A stretch of DNA of 64,000 nt, taken from the NCBI GenBank assembly GCA_009746045.1, contig RPFO01000154.1, forward strand, positions 2,646,379-2,710,378, given 5' to 3'. The DNA comes from Mesostigma viride. Taxonomy: Eukaryota; Streptophyta; Mesostigmatophyceae; Mesostigmatales; Mesostigmataceae. Position numbers and translations under genes: made by a program. Of this stretch, positions 1 through 10,381 are shown in pieces. Position 1 is the first letter of the stretch; each line of letters starts with the position of its first letter. Below the pieces are notes generated by a model. The model ran no database searches. It was not told the DNA's origin and saw nothing but the letters and a program-made list of their open reading frames with translations.

Positions 1-810
1 CATCCATCCATCCATCCTCCATCCATCCATCCATCCATCCATCCATCATCCATCCATCCATCTCCATCCATCCATCCATCCATCCATCCATCCATCCATC
101 ATCATCCATCCATCCATCCATCCATCCATCCATCCATCCATCCATCCATCCATCATCCATCCATCCATCCATCCATCCTCATCATCCATCCATCATCATC
201 CATCCATCCATCTCCATCCATCCCTCATCCATCCATCCATCCATCCATCATCTCCATCATCATCCATCCATCCATCCATCCATCCATCCATCCATCCATC
301 CATCCATCCATCCATCCATCCATCCATCCTCATCATCCATCCATCCATCTCATCATCCATCCATCATCCATCCATCCATCATCCATCATCATCCATCCAT
401 CCATCATCATCCATCCATCCATCCATCCATCCATCCATCCATCCATCCTCCATCCATCATCCATCCATCCATCCATCCATCCATCCATCATCCACCATCC
501 ATCCATCCATCCATCTCCATCCATCCATCCATCATCCATCCGCGTCCGTGTCCGTCGTCGTCCTCCGTCGTCCGTCCGTCCGTCCGTCCGTCCGTCGTCC
601 GTCCGTCGTCCGTCCGTCCGTCCGTCCGTCCGTCCGTCCGTCCGTCGTCGTCCGTCCGTCCGTCCGTCCGTCCGTCCGTCCGTCCGTCCGTCGTCCGTCC
701 GTCCGTCCGTCCGTTCGTCCGTCCGTCCGTCCGTCGTCCGTCCGTCCGTCGTCCGTCCGTCGTCCGTCCGTCCGTGTCCGTCCGTCCGTCCGTCCGTCCG
801 TCCGTCCGTC
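1..810. repeat. Tetranucleotide array CCAT then CCGT
   Basis: Nearly pure CCAT repeats run to about base 540 and then switch abruptly to CCGT repeats up to 810, with frequent 3-base slips (CAT, CGT). All frames stay open only because of the repeat, so no protein is inferred. The array starts before the window. Its right edge runs into CACTACAATACG, which is mirrored as CGTATTGTAGTG at the left edge of the next CCGT array (1281). Confidence 0.95.
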
Positions 811-1280
811 CCACTACAATACGCTTCCGCGGACACCTTTTTCAGCGGGGAAAGTGCCCCGGGCTTCCGGGGCAAATTCAGCAAGCGCTGCGGACTTAGA
901 TACTAAAATTTCGTTTTTGGTTCGTACCGTACAGCCAATCATTTTGCGCCCGGATCAAATTGTGATCTGGCACTGAACACAAAAATTTCAGCGGAACGTA
1001 CGAAAAACCAACGCACTACAGAAAATTTTCAGTGACGAAACTGTAGTACCTGTACCAAGCAAAGTATAGTAGGACTTCGCTAAAATCACGTTCGGAATTT
1101 TTCCCGCAAGATTCCCCGCAAGATTCCCCCGCACGATTCCCCCCGCTAGGTTCAGGCTCCAGTCGATGCTCGCCAAATGGCGCAAAAAAAGAAACATATG
1201 TTAAATCAACGGTGCAAATCCTCGTTACCGCTCGGGTAACATTCTCACTCATTTCGCGTCTCTACGAACCGTATTGTAGT

Positions 1281-1403
1281 GTCCGTCCGTCCGTCGTCCG
1301 TCCGTCCGTCCGTCCGTCCGTCGTCCGTCCGTCCGTCCGTCGTCCGTCGTCCGTCCGTCCGTCCGTCGTCCGTCCGTCCGTCCGTCCGTCCGTCCGTCCG
1401 TCC
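1281..1403. repeat. CCGT array with mirrored flanks
   Basis: A second (CCGT)n tract. Its left flank is GTATTGTAGTG and its right flank ACAACACCG, which are imperfect inverted copies of each other. The left flank is also the exact inverse of the flank of the first array. The 470 bp between the two arrays hold no recognisable gene. Confidence 0.9.
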
Positions 1404-3480
1404 ACAACACCGCGAACCGCCAAATCAACATATATACTAAAGCTTGTAAAACGCAGCCTTGGCACAATTTTAGCTAACACTCTTTCGAACGGCTTGCGGC
1501 TCCAGCCACTCAGCGGCGCGACTTAGAGTCCGCTTGACGAATCATGCGCGAAATTTCGTTGCGACATCACGAAAAGGTCAAACCACGGCGTCCATATTAT
1601 CAGGGTTTTCGGGCGTTACATCAGATGAGCCATTGGGCAGAGGTCCGTATGCCCAGATGGCTCCTACTAGAAAACTCTGCGATTTCCTGCGTTCGCGAGC
1701 TCCAGATATAACGTCGGCAAACTTTTGGGCTGTTGGACCAAACTTTATCCTGAGGAACCAGTTACAAACGCGCAGGAAGCTCACACGTGGATTTTCCTCT
1801 GCTCCACCGCTGTAAGCGATTTTTCCCTGCTGTCTGCGGGGTTGGCGAGGTCACTCATCCCCGCGCGCATCGCGCTCCCGTGCAGGGGTAGCAGTCAATC
1901 TGGAGCTTGAACTCCGCAAGTAGTTCGCGAGCTCCGTCCACTGCGCGGTTGCGCAGTTTGTCCCTTTGAAGGAATGTACATATTGTAAAACTTCGCAACA
2001 CTTTGGTTACGTAGACTTCAGGCGCCAAGGCACAGCTCATCGCATGACTGCTCGAAGCTTGCTGGGTTCGAACCTTCACAGAGCCCCCCATTGCGTTACG
2101 GATTTTTTTCCTTCACCCTTTTGCCAAACTCCATGAATCTTGTGGTCGAAACTCTAAAGCTAGCGCGCGCTCCTTGGCGGGACTAGCGCCACTTGGCACT
2201 CGACGGAGGTACGTGGTGACTCACATCTCCCTAGCCGGGGCTCCCTGGCCGGGGACCGGCCACAAAAAGTACAAGCTCTAATGTCGCGGGCGAAGCCCGC
2301 AAAACTTGTTTTGACATAAATTATTGTCCGGATTTCGTCCGAGATCTAGATTTTTCCCGCGCCGCGAGAGACGAAAACGACGAAAACACCCATGGCGGTC
2401 GAGCATCAGCTAGCGTTCTGAAACCTGCGTCATTTCAGCCGCCTGAGGTGTCAAAACGAAGCTTACATCACGATTAATCCATGGAATAAGTTTGGAATGA
2501 TATGCGCTGTGATTGCGACGAGGGCATTGAGCGGGACAAATATTTTTTTTGCAGCGCACAATTTTTTTCGCGAAATCCAGATTTCTCGGTGGTACGTGTC
2601 TCACGGTCCTGGATACGGGAGGAAACGAAAAACCCGGCACGATAGCTCAGCTTGTTCGTTATAATATTCCCGAAGAGGTTAGTGTTTTCGTTTTTTGAGT
2701 TTCGCTTTTAATTTTCCGGCATTTGCGTGAATAAACTGGGGGGTGCGAAATCCGTCTGTTTCTTGCGTCATGCAATGCATATCTTTATCGTCAGATAATT
2801 ACCTCTTTAGGCTATGCCCGACCTTCCTATACTGCCAGCCTGCGGCAATAAGCCAGCAGGACATATGGCGTGCCCAAGATTCCGCGCAAAGGTCCTTAAT
2901 GGTCTCCCGGCTGTGCAATAAGTGCGGTAAAAACTGCGAAAATTGCTTATAATGCCTGTAGAAAGCTCTTTGCGACAGTGTTTTCCAAGCGAGTTTATCG
3001 TTCTTTTGACGCCCGATACAAAAGGCAAAGGGGGGCATCGTTTTTAATTAGTCGGCATGCGGTTTCGAGGTGTGATGGGCCGGGCAGAGGACCTCGCCAC
3101 GACACGCTGGGTTCAAGCTTCGCATCTCCCGGCAGCCATAAAGAAGCGCAGATTAAGCGAGGTGAGCGAGCTAGAGGGCCCAGGATCGCTGCTAACGCAA
3201 GGCAGCTTCTCAAAGGGTAGAGAGCTGGATTAATAAGACGTTCTCAAGTGCATTTTGCAGTGGTTATTGCCACCTTGTCCAGATATTTGCCCTCGTCTTT
3301 CTGATTGAAAGACTGTTTTAAAGAGGGATAGGATAACGTTTCCAACGTTGTTGCTCATTCATTAAAGTAAAGAAAGAGCCTTTTCAGTTGCTGACAACGA
3401 GATGGAAGCTGCCTCATGCAAACTACCCATGCAATGCAAGTGATGCAACGTGAGGCCATGCATGGCTAACGTTGACTTCA
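1404..3480. other. No gene recognised
   Basis: Mixed-composition sequence with only short chance reading frames. I see no conserved domain, RNA gene or clear transposon end. Confidence 0.5.
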
Positions 3481-3483
3481 TGC

Positions 3484-4830
3484 GTGAGTTGGGCAGGTGG
3501 CTGGCTAGGTGTGTGGCTGGCTAGGTGAACGGGGCGTGTATGGAGGGACCTGATGGTGCGGGCGTGCGAGGGCAAATGGGCGGGCACATGCCTGGCTGGT
3601 TTGGGTGTTGGGTGGTTAGGTGGTTTGGTGATCGGGTTGTTGAGTGGTTAGGTGGTTAGGTAGTTGTGTAGCTGGTTGATTGGTTGGTTGGTTGTTCAGT
3701 TGCCCTGGAAGTCTTGGGTGGGAGGCTTAGGCTGTAGATGCTTCAAGGGATTCCTAGACATGGGTGGGTTCAATGGCAGGTGGCTGGCTGAAAGGTGGAT
3801 GCCTTGGTAAATGGCTGGCCGAGTAGCTGGGAGCACAGGCAGGTGGAGAGGGTGGGTGGATGGGTGGCTGGTCATGATGGGTAGACGAGTGTTAGGGTGA
3901 TCGGTTGTAGGCAGATGGCCAGGTGTCTGCGTGATGATAGGCTTTGGAGACTCCTAAGTGGGTGGGTAGTTAGATGTGTGAGTGAAACAATTGCATGGGT
4001 TTGAGGATGGTGGGTTAGTGGTTGGGTGGTTAGGGATGCGTGTGGGTGGGTGGGTTGGTGGATGGGCCATTGGTGGTTGGTGGCTGGTGGATGTGTAGAT
4101 GACTAGGTGTGGGTCGGTGGGCGAAGGGACGGGTAGATGGGCGGGTGGGCGCACAGATATGGATGCGTGGGTGGGTTTATGGTTGGGACCGACTCACCTG
4201 ATATCGCTGGTGAAGGGCTGTGCAGGTTGGGGGTGAGGTGGGGGGTGGCTGGCTGAGAAAGTGCATGTGTGGGTGGGTCAGTGGGTATAAGGGTGGGGGG
4301 GCACTGAGTGGTTGAGTGGGTGGGTGGGTGGGTGGGTCAAGGGTGGGTGGCCGGATGGTGCATATGGGGCATGCTGGCTGGGTGTTTAGGTGGTTGGGTG
4401 GTTGGGTGGTTGGCTCATTGGATGGGTGAGTGCTTCCTTATTACCTATTATAGGTGTGTGGGTTGCAAGCGCAGGTGCCTTGCTGGGTGGGTGAATGTCC
4501 AAGTGGGTTGGTTAAGCTGGTTGGGTGCCTAGGTGCATGCGTGGTTATATAATAAGGTGGGTTAGCACGTGCACGGCTGGCTGGCTGGCTTTGGTCACTA
4601 GGTGGGTGGACGTGTGGGTGGCTGGGTGCACGGGCGCGCAAGAGTGTAAGCAGTTCATTGGGTGGGTGACCAGGTGGCTGCATGGGTGGGTTACTGCATG
4701 GGTGGCTCGGTGCCCACAAAGCACAAGAGATGGAGACATGGGATATGCCAATACCATATCACGTGAGCATACGTGGATGCCAGGTGACATGTGCCAGCGG
4801 CTGGGTGTCACTTCACCTTGATGTTCGCTC
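3484..4830. repeat. Degenerate TGGGTGG/TGGCTGG G-rich tract
   Basis: About 1.3 kb of one strand is dominated by diverged TGGG, TGGT and TGGCTGG words, for example near 4310-4350 and 4385-4420. It looks like an old decayed minisatellite. Reading frames here encode only W/G-V repeats or their P/T/H complement and are not taken as genes. Confidence 0.75.
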
Positions 4831-5210
4831 GGCATGTTCTTGACATGTATTACACGTATATATCACGCATGGTGCGTGTTAGTAGCAACCAAATGGCTGT
4901 GTTCTAGTGACGTGGCATGTATTGTCCACCTTTCCTTCCCATTTTGCAATGTGCCAAGTAGTTTAAAGGTATGGTGTTATGGGGTATATATGGACGTGCA
5001 CTGCGCATCACAGCAATGTGGCATACTGGCAATGTCTACCTTACATTATACATTCTGCTAGCTATGGTCACCACTCAGGCATTCACATGCCCCAAGGTTT
5101 TGCACGCTGTTTGTACTAGTCATTCTTGAGTTGCCTGCAAAGAATTAACATGATGTGCCCTAGCTTGGGGAGTGTCTTGGTGGTTAGTGTTGTTAAAATT
5201 GTGATAAAAA

Positions 5211-5262
5211 AGAGCCAAAATGGTGACAAATGCAGGCAAATGTCACCATTTTGGGCTCCGTA
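5211..5262. repeat. Hairpin 1 (GAGCCAAAATGGTGACA inverted repeat)
   Basis: GAGCCAAAATGGTGACA is followed after a short A-rich loop by its inverse, TGTCACCATTTTGGGCTC (one extra G). The stem is about 17 bp. It is followed by GCTCCGTATG, a word repeated in near-identical form after the next hairpin. Confidence 0.75.
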
Positions 5263-5380
5263 TGATCTGAATTTTTGCACATGAATTGTGGGGACCCTGT
5301 GTCAGGTGTTGGCATGATGACAATAGGTTTGGGTGTCATTCTGACATTATTTGGATTTAATATTAATTAAAAATTGCCAT

Positions 5381-5420
5381 TTACGACAAATGCTAGCACT
5401 ATTTTGCTAGCATTTGTCAC
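5381..5420. repeat. Hairpin 2 (GACAAATGCTAGCA inverted repeat)
   Basis: GACAAATGCTAGCA, a short loop, then TGCTAGCATTTGTC: a near-perfect 14-bp stem. GGGCTCCGAATG follows, as after hairpin 1, so the two hairpins are probably diverged copies of one small element. Confidence 0.75.
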
Positions 5421-5740
5421 TAAATAGGGCTCCGAATGCCCTAGAACTTTGTACAAGGTCTGAACAACTCGTATTCGTCACCCTTGCAAAGTTACAGCAT
5501 AATCTGATATCAATTATTGTTGCTATGCAAGTGCAAGTGGTTTAGGTGGCCAGTTTTGGCCTTGGATCTGGAGTTAACTTAAGCAGGGAATACCACGTAA
5601 ACTTAACATTTTGACTCAACTACTCCACCACTAGCCAGACACATCCCGGGGAGTCGTGGGATCCAATCCTAGGTCAATCCAACCATAAACTTGCCATGGG
5701 CCAGAATTTATGTAAAAAAAAGGCCATTTCAAGGTGTTGT

Positions 5741-5879
5741 GTCCGTCCGTCCGTCCGTCCGTCCGTCCGTCCGTCCATCCGTCCGTCCATCCGTCCGTCC
5801 GTCCGTCCGTCCGTCCGTCCGTCCGTCTGTCCATCCATCCATCCATCCATCCATCCATCCATCCATCCATCCATCCATC
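5741..5879. repeat. CCGT to CCAT array
   Basis: CCGT units grade into CCAT units. The left flank is GGTGTTGTG, matching the flank type seen at 1403. The right end runs straight into the CGGGGTTAATGCTCCGTGACT end of the neighbouring inverted-repeat element. Confidence 0.93.
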
Positions 5880-5886
5880 GGGGTTA

Positions 5887-6074
5887 ATGCTCCGTGACTC
5901 CCCAACGGGAGCACGAGTCTAATGAATTAATTAATTAATTAATGGCTAGTACAGCGGAGCTCATAACTTTCACGTTTGGGCACCAAATTCAGCTGTGAAT
6001 ATCACAACCGCTTCGTCTTTCTAATGAATTAGTTAATTAAAACACGTGCTCCCGTTGGGGAGTCACGGAGCACC
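5887..6074. mobile_element. Short inverted-repeat (MITE-like) element, family A
   Basis: The left end TGCTCCGTGACTCCCCAACG and the right end CGTTGGGGAGTCACGGAGCA are exact inverses. TTAATTAA-rich stretches lie just inside each end, and the internal 100 bp is non-coding. Single ends of this family recur near 29320, 30590 and 49310, each next to TTAATTAATTAA, and two of those ends adjoin CCAT-type repeats. The size and lack of coding suggest a non-autonomous DNA element; the mobilising enzyme is not visible here. Confidence 0.8.
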
Positions 6075-6526
6075 GAAGTGCTTTTATAATCCCTGTGTGT
6101 GCACAACAGGAGAAAGGGCAGGGACCCCCATGCAGTCTCCTTCATGCCAAAGGCATGCCACAGCTGCATTCGGGCGCGCTACTAGCTAAAAGGACATGCT
6201 ACCGATCCGGCAAACTGTGGGTGCAATAAGACCCATGTGAGCGTGGCATAACAAGTAGCGTGCCAGGGCAAGTAATCTGAACATAGCCAGGGCGTAGCAT
6301 CATCATGGGCTGTCTTTCTAAGACGCACGCGCTGATATAACTTTCCGAAGCTATTACGCAATATATGACGAGCAAACGCTCCTCTACGCAACGCAGCCTT
6401 GCGGCATGCGCTAAGCCCTGAAAATACGTCTGCAGCTCTAGCTGGCTGCAACTTCGCCCTCAGCTGTCCGGAAGGCAGCGGTGACACTAGTTAGTAGTTG
6501 CGCACTGGTCATGGTCGCCCAGGTCC
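6075..6526. other. No gene recognised
   Basis: Flank between element A and the copia LTR. No convincing coding. The last five bases (GGTCC) are one copy of the target-site duplication of the LTR element. Confidence 0.5.
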
Positions 6527-7173
6527 AGTTAGCGAACAGCCAGAACTGTGAGTTCCTGGTCTCTCGCGCCACACAACGGGATGAGCCAAAGTTGCAAAGG
6601 CAGCAACCTTTTAACCCGTGCACCAAGCCACGACCACGGTGAGCGGTTCCACGACCAATGTGGGAGCCTCGGTTCGTGCTTGCCAAGATAGCTGGTCATC
6701 CCCCATGACCAAGCTATATCCTTTGCGTTGTTCCTCGTTCCCATCGGCGTGACGAGGCACGTGCAGGCAGGCAAGCAAATCCTCAACGTCCACTGGCATC
6801 AGTGCAGAGCCAGGACGAACTGGATTTGCCTAGACTCTGCAACCTAGGAAGTACAGGACCTGTCACAAGCCTGCAAGGCCTAGTATCCTTGCAGACCTGT
6901 GCCAGTTCCTGTAGTCCACCAGTCACAGGCTGCTGCTCCTCTGGTCTACGTGGACCACAGTCACGTGATAGTCAGGCTAAGCCTGCGCAGGCACGGCCTG
7001 CCACGTGTCCTGTCCACTATACCAGAGGACTGTACCTAGTCGGCCACGGACGGCTAGGACTTCGGGACCTCATATCTTTCTGTCCCTTGTCTGTTTCAGG
7101 CGGTCAGCACGGCGTTGGAAAGGTCTTTCCAAACTGCATCCACTTAGCATATTGGTTGCCCAAAATGCTAACT
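6527..7173 (-). repeat. 3' LTR of the copia element
   Basis: 647 bp, beginning AGTTAGCG and ending TGCTAACT on the plus strand; the outer 7 bp are inverted repeats of each other. It matches 14333-14981 almost base for base. Confidence 0.93.
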
Positions 7174-7196
7174 CCAACCCTTTCTTCTTTTGGAGC
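7174..7196 (-). other. Polypurine tract
   Basis: Read on the minus strand, CCAAAAGAAGAAAGGGTTGG abuts the 3' LTR. This is the expected position and composition of the plus-strand DNA primer of an LTR element. Confidence 0.75.
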
Positions 7197-8178
7197 TGGA
7201 CCAGCTTGAAAAAACCTAACCTTGCTTGTGCCCACTCAGCCACAGACCGCTTGGTCCCTTGAGGTTGATCAGACCTTTGAGGGCCCAGGTTCCTGCCTCC
7301 TTTGGGTAACAACATATCTGCCCTTGGACCAGGCTAGGTGTACTGGCCAGTGAATCAGAGGTCACCCCAGGTTATCCCCTGACCCCTTGGTCAGCTCCCA
7401 ACCTTTCCTTGGGAACTTGGTGCTGGATTAAAGTCAAGGCACATTACCTAGTCCAATGGCTGGGATTACAGGATGCCAAGAACGTACTATTGTGAGTTCC
7501 TGATCTTTCACAGTTATCACAGGCGCCCGTTCTTATGGCGCCCGCCTTGGCCAGCCTTTCCCTTATGCTCAAAGAACTCAGGTAGCACCTAGGCAAATAC
7601 TGCCTCTTGGGGAGCCCATGTCTTCACTGGGTGTTAAGCCCAGGAATCACTCATGCCAGGCTGTGGCTCTGCTGGGGAATTGAACCCCACCCCAACCTCC
7701 AGGTTTATAGGTGACCTGGAACTTTACACAAGAGAAACATTACAACCATGGAACAACATGAGAATGACATGACATGATTATGTTTTATTCAAGCATTATA
7801 TAACCCAGAATGTGGCCCCCTGGCAACCATGTTCCACATGGTCACACAACCAGGTTCTTTATTAGCAACAGGTTGGAAACAAGCACTAGAAAACATATAT
7901 ACAGCAACCTGTAAGAACCAACATTCGGGTTGCCCTTGCATGGCCTAACTGTTTGAGGCCAAAGGCGTCGACTTAAGTCCTGGCGACTCTTCTGAACCCC
8001 ATGGGGAGGGCCAGGCATGATTCTCAGCTGGTAGGAGTGACATTCCACACCAACTCCTGTCCAGGAGGGTGTACCTAACCCTGAAGGACCGGCTGTCAAC
8101 CAGTAAGCACCAGTCACCACTTGGTACTTTGGTCAAGCAGCCCACTGGGGGCACCCAAGCTGAAGCAAGGCCTGGTCT

Positions 8179-9162
8179 CTATGGCCGCCCGTGTAAGGGG
8201 TCCATGAGCCCACGGAGCAGGGGGTACTGCCTCTCCGCCTTCTCCTCCAGCTTGGTGAGGGCATCTGCAGGGTTGTCCACACCAGGCACATGTTCAATGT
8301 GAGCTAGGTAGGACATCTCCTTGAGCAACAAGTAGTCAAGGTCCCTGCTCCTGGCCAGCTGCCTGTGCACAAATTGCACCATGCCCATGCTATCAGTCCT
8401 CACCAGTGTGTGCAGCTGCAACCTACAGGAAGCCACTTGACATAGCTGGTAGAAGAGCTCCCTCAAGTAAAGAGCAGTATGCAGCCCTTCACAGATTGCC
8501 CTGCACTCAGCAATATCACTGCTGGGTGTAACCCTGTTCTGCAACCGACTGTACCAGGTAACAAGTGAGGTGTGATCTTGCTCCAGGGTAACTAATGCTG
8601 CTGCCCGGCCCCTGACCTCTGTGACCTTCCTATTGTCCATAGAACTGTCTACATAGAGAACCATGTCAAGGGGCTTGTACAAATCCACAGGACCCAGTAT
8701 GAGAGGGGGAGACATCATGACAGCCTGCACCACACTCTCAGCACCCACCTCAACCAGCTGGGAATCAGTAAGTCGACTCAGAACCAGCAAGTCAGGGGCA
8801 CATATACTTGCAAGCCATGCCAGCATGCCCCTGATGGTAGCACACCTAGCCTGCGTGATGGGCTCCTGCAATGCATCTACAATCTGCTGTGGGTAGTCCT
8901 TACCACCCTCCATCCTGATGAACCACGAGCCCTTGGCTTGGAACAACGTAGCCTGCATGCCACAGAAGACCATAGGCTCATTCTCCACCATGTGCTGTAT
9001 CTTACCCAGCTCAAACCGCTTCTGGATCTTAGCCAAGACAGCCTCAACCCAGTCTGGTGGACCTATGAGATGCAGGTCATCACCATGCAGTGAGGCAAAG
9101 ACAGGAAGGCCATTGTAGGACCCTTGGAACAAACAGGGATCCACTGGAGACACAGAACCCAC
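8179..9162 (-). CDS. Copia RT (C-terminal half) and RNase H
   Basis: A 327-residue frame. It opens in the RT palm with a DPCLF segment. The catalytic box reads HGDD (in LHGDDLHLIG) where copia RTs usually have YVDD or HVDD. RNase H follows: LYVDSS (first Asp), ECRAICEG (Glu), VRTDSMGM (Asp) and VDNPADALTK near the C-terminus (last Asp). It would make element cDNA in the cytoplasmic particle. It lies in a different frame from the upstream half (9080-10381); the two overlap by about 80 bp and need a one-base shift near 9140-9150, either an inactivating indel or a recoding site. The Met at 9162 is probably not a real start. Confidence 0.9.
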   Translation of the reverse strand: MGSVSPVDPCLFQGSYNGLPVFASLHGDDLHLIGPPDWVEAVLAKIQKRFELGKIQHMVENEPMVFCGMQATLFQAKGSWFIRMEGGKDYPQQIVDALQEPITQARCATIRGMLAWLASICAPDLLVLSRLTDSQLVEVGAESVVQAVMMSPPLILGPVDLYKPLDMVLYVDSSMDNRKVTEVRGRAAALVTLEQDHTSLVTWYSRLQNRVTPSSDIAECRAICEGLHTALYLRELFYQLCQVASCRLQLHTLVRTDSMGMVQFVHRQLARSRDLDYLLLKEMSYLAHIEHVPGVDNPADALTKLEEKAERQYPLLRGLMDPLHGRP

Positions 9163-10381
9163 AAGTATTCTTCAAGAATTTCTCTAGGCTCTTTCTCCAG
9201 ATAATGGGACTGGACCTGAGACCTTCCAACCCTTTCAGAATTCTCAGGTACCTGGCCTTTATCTCTGCTCTCCATACAGCAGGTACAGTCACAAAGAAAG
9301 GAGGGATATCTCTCCAAGTCTGCCTAGCCTGATCTTGGTCACCCTTGAGAAAAGCCCTCTTGAAATCAATCAGCACAGAGCTATAGGGCACACCCTTAAC
9401 CAGAAAAGACAGAAATATACACAGCAGAATCCTCCACGTGTCATGCAGCATCCCTGGAGTATAGAGCTCCTCATCTAACAACTGGCCAGTGCCATGATAC
9501 TCGGTTACAACTGGTCTGACATGTGGCACCTGGACACCATCAACCTCCTTGAGCTTGAGGACAAACATCAATCTGAGCAGCTGGTGAACTTCTGGCAGCT
9601 CATCCACAGGTTCTGCACAGTTGGAAACTATCCACTCATGCCCAGAAGCAACAAAGCCAAGAGTCCATGCCTTAGCCATCTTGGGGCTCTGCATCATCTC
9701 GACTAGCTGGCGCCAGGGAATAGGACTGTGAGCAGCTATCTGGTACCTGTTTACCCCTAACTGCCTTGGATCAAAGGTGGTTGGGATTATCAACAAGTCC
9801 TCAGCTATGGGCTCCTGACTCTGAGGACCCTCAGCTGGCTGACTCCTAACAGCCTTCACCGCCACTGCAAGACCCTGGGAATAGTGATATCTTTCAAGGG
9901 GGAGGCTGCCCCTGCCTTCTAGTGCCAACTCATCAGAGGTCAAAGTAACCCCTGGCATGCACAAGAAGTTCTGTCCCAGAATGGCAGGCCCCTTATAGCC
10001 CTCTACCACACAGAACGTGGTGGGCACCCCTAAGATAGGCACACTCACTTCCCCAAGGATCTTCATGGACACCTTTCCTGAGAAATCAGACACAGCAAGG
10101 CAACTGGGATGGGACATCTGTAAGCCTACAGCATCCTCTTCCCTGATGACAGACACCTGTGAGTTGGTATCTACCTCCATTGTAGCTGCCCAGCACGACC
10201 CCCACCCCGTGAGCTTGGATACCTTGGGATCATGTTTGCTGCGCATGAGTGCTCGGATGACGTCCGCCATGAGAGGCCCCCGGGCCTTAGGTGGCTGCCC
10301 CGTCCCCTCTGGCCTTGTGACAGTTGCTTCAGCAGCCTCCTCCTGCTCGTCATCTTCCAGCAGGGACAGACCATCATCCAC
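9080..10381 (-). CDS. Copia aspartic protease and RT (N-terminal half)
   Basis: A 433-residue frame. Residues about 65-170 form a retropepsin: MEVDTNSQVSVI (DTNS instead of the usual DTGS), then VPILGVPTTF and the flap-distal GPAILGQNFL. The rest is RT fingers and palm with the SSVLIDFKRAFLKGD segment carrying the first catalytic Asp. The frame overlaps the integrase frame by about 210 bp in another phase, so expression would need a frameshift. A protease located between integrase and RT departs from the standard copia order gag-PR-INT-RT-RH. No DTG-type motif is visible between gag and integrase. Confidence 0.88.
   Translation of the reverse strand: MDDGLSLLEDDEQEEAAEATVTRPEGTGQPPKARGPLMADVIRALMRSKHDPKVSKLTGWGSCWAATMEVDTNSQVSVIREEDAVGLQMSHPSCLAVSDFSGKVSMKILGEVSVPILGVPTTFCVVEGYKGPAILGQNFLCMPGVTLTSDELALEGRGSLPLERYHYSQGLAVAVKAVRSQPAEGPQSQEPIAEDLLIIPTTFDPRQLGVNRYQIAAHSPIPWRQLVEMMQSPKMAKAWTLGFVASGHEWIVSNCAEPVDELPEVHQLLRLMFVLKLKEVDGVQVPHVRPVVTEYHGTGQLLDEELYTPGMLHDTWRILLCIFLSFLVKGVPYSSVLIDFKRAFLKGDQDQARQTWRDIPPFFVTVPAVWRAEIKARYLRILKGLEGLRSSPIIWRKSLEKFLKNTCGFCVSSGSLFVPRVLQWPSCLCLTAW

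Noticed and set aside
333-976. DGRTDGRT / MDGWMDGW / VRPSVRPS frames (also 1212-1526 and 5631-5922)
   Set aside because: Products of CCAT/CCGT arrays; no independent coding signal.
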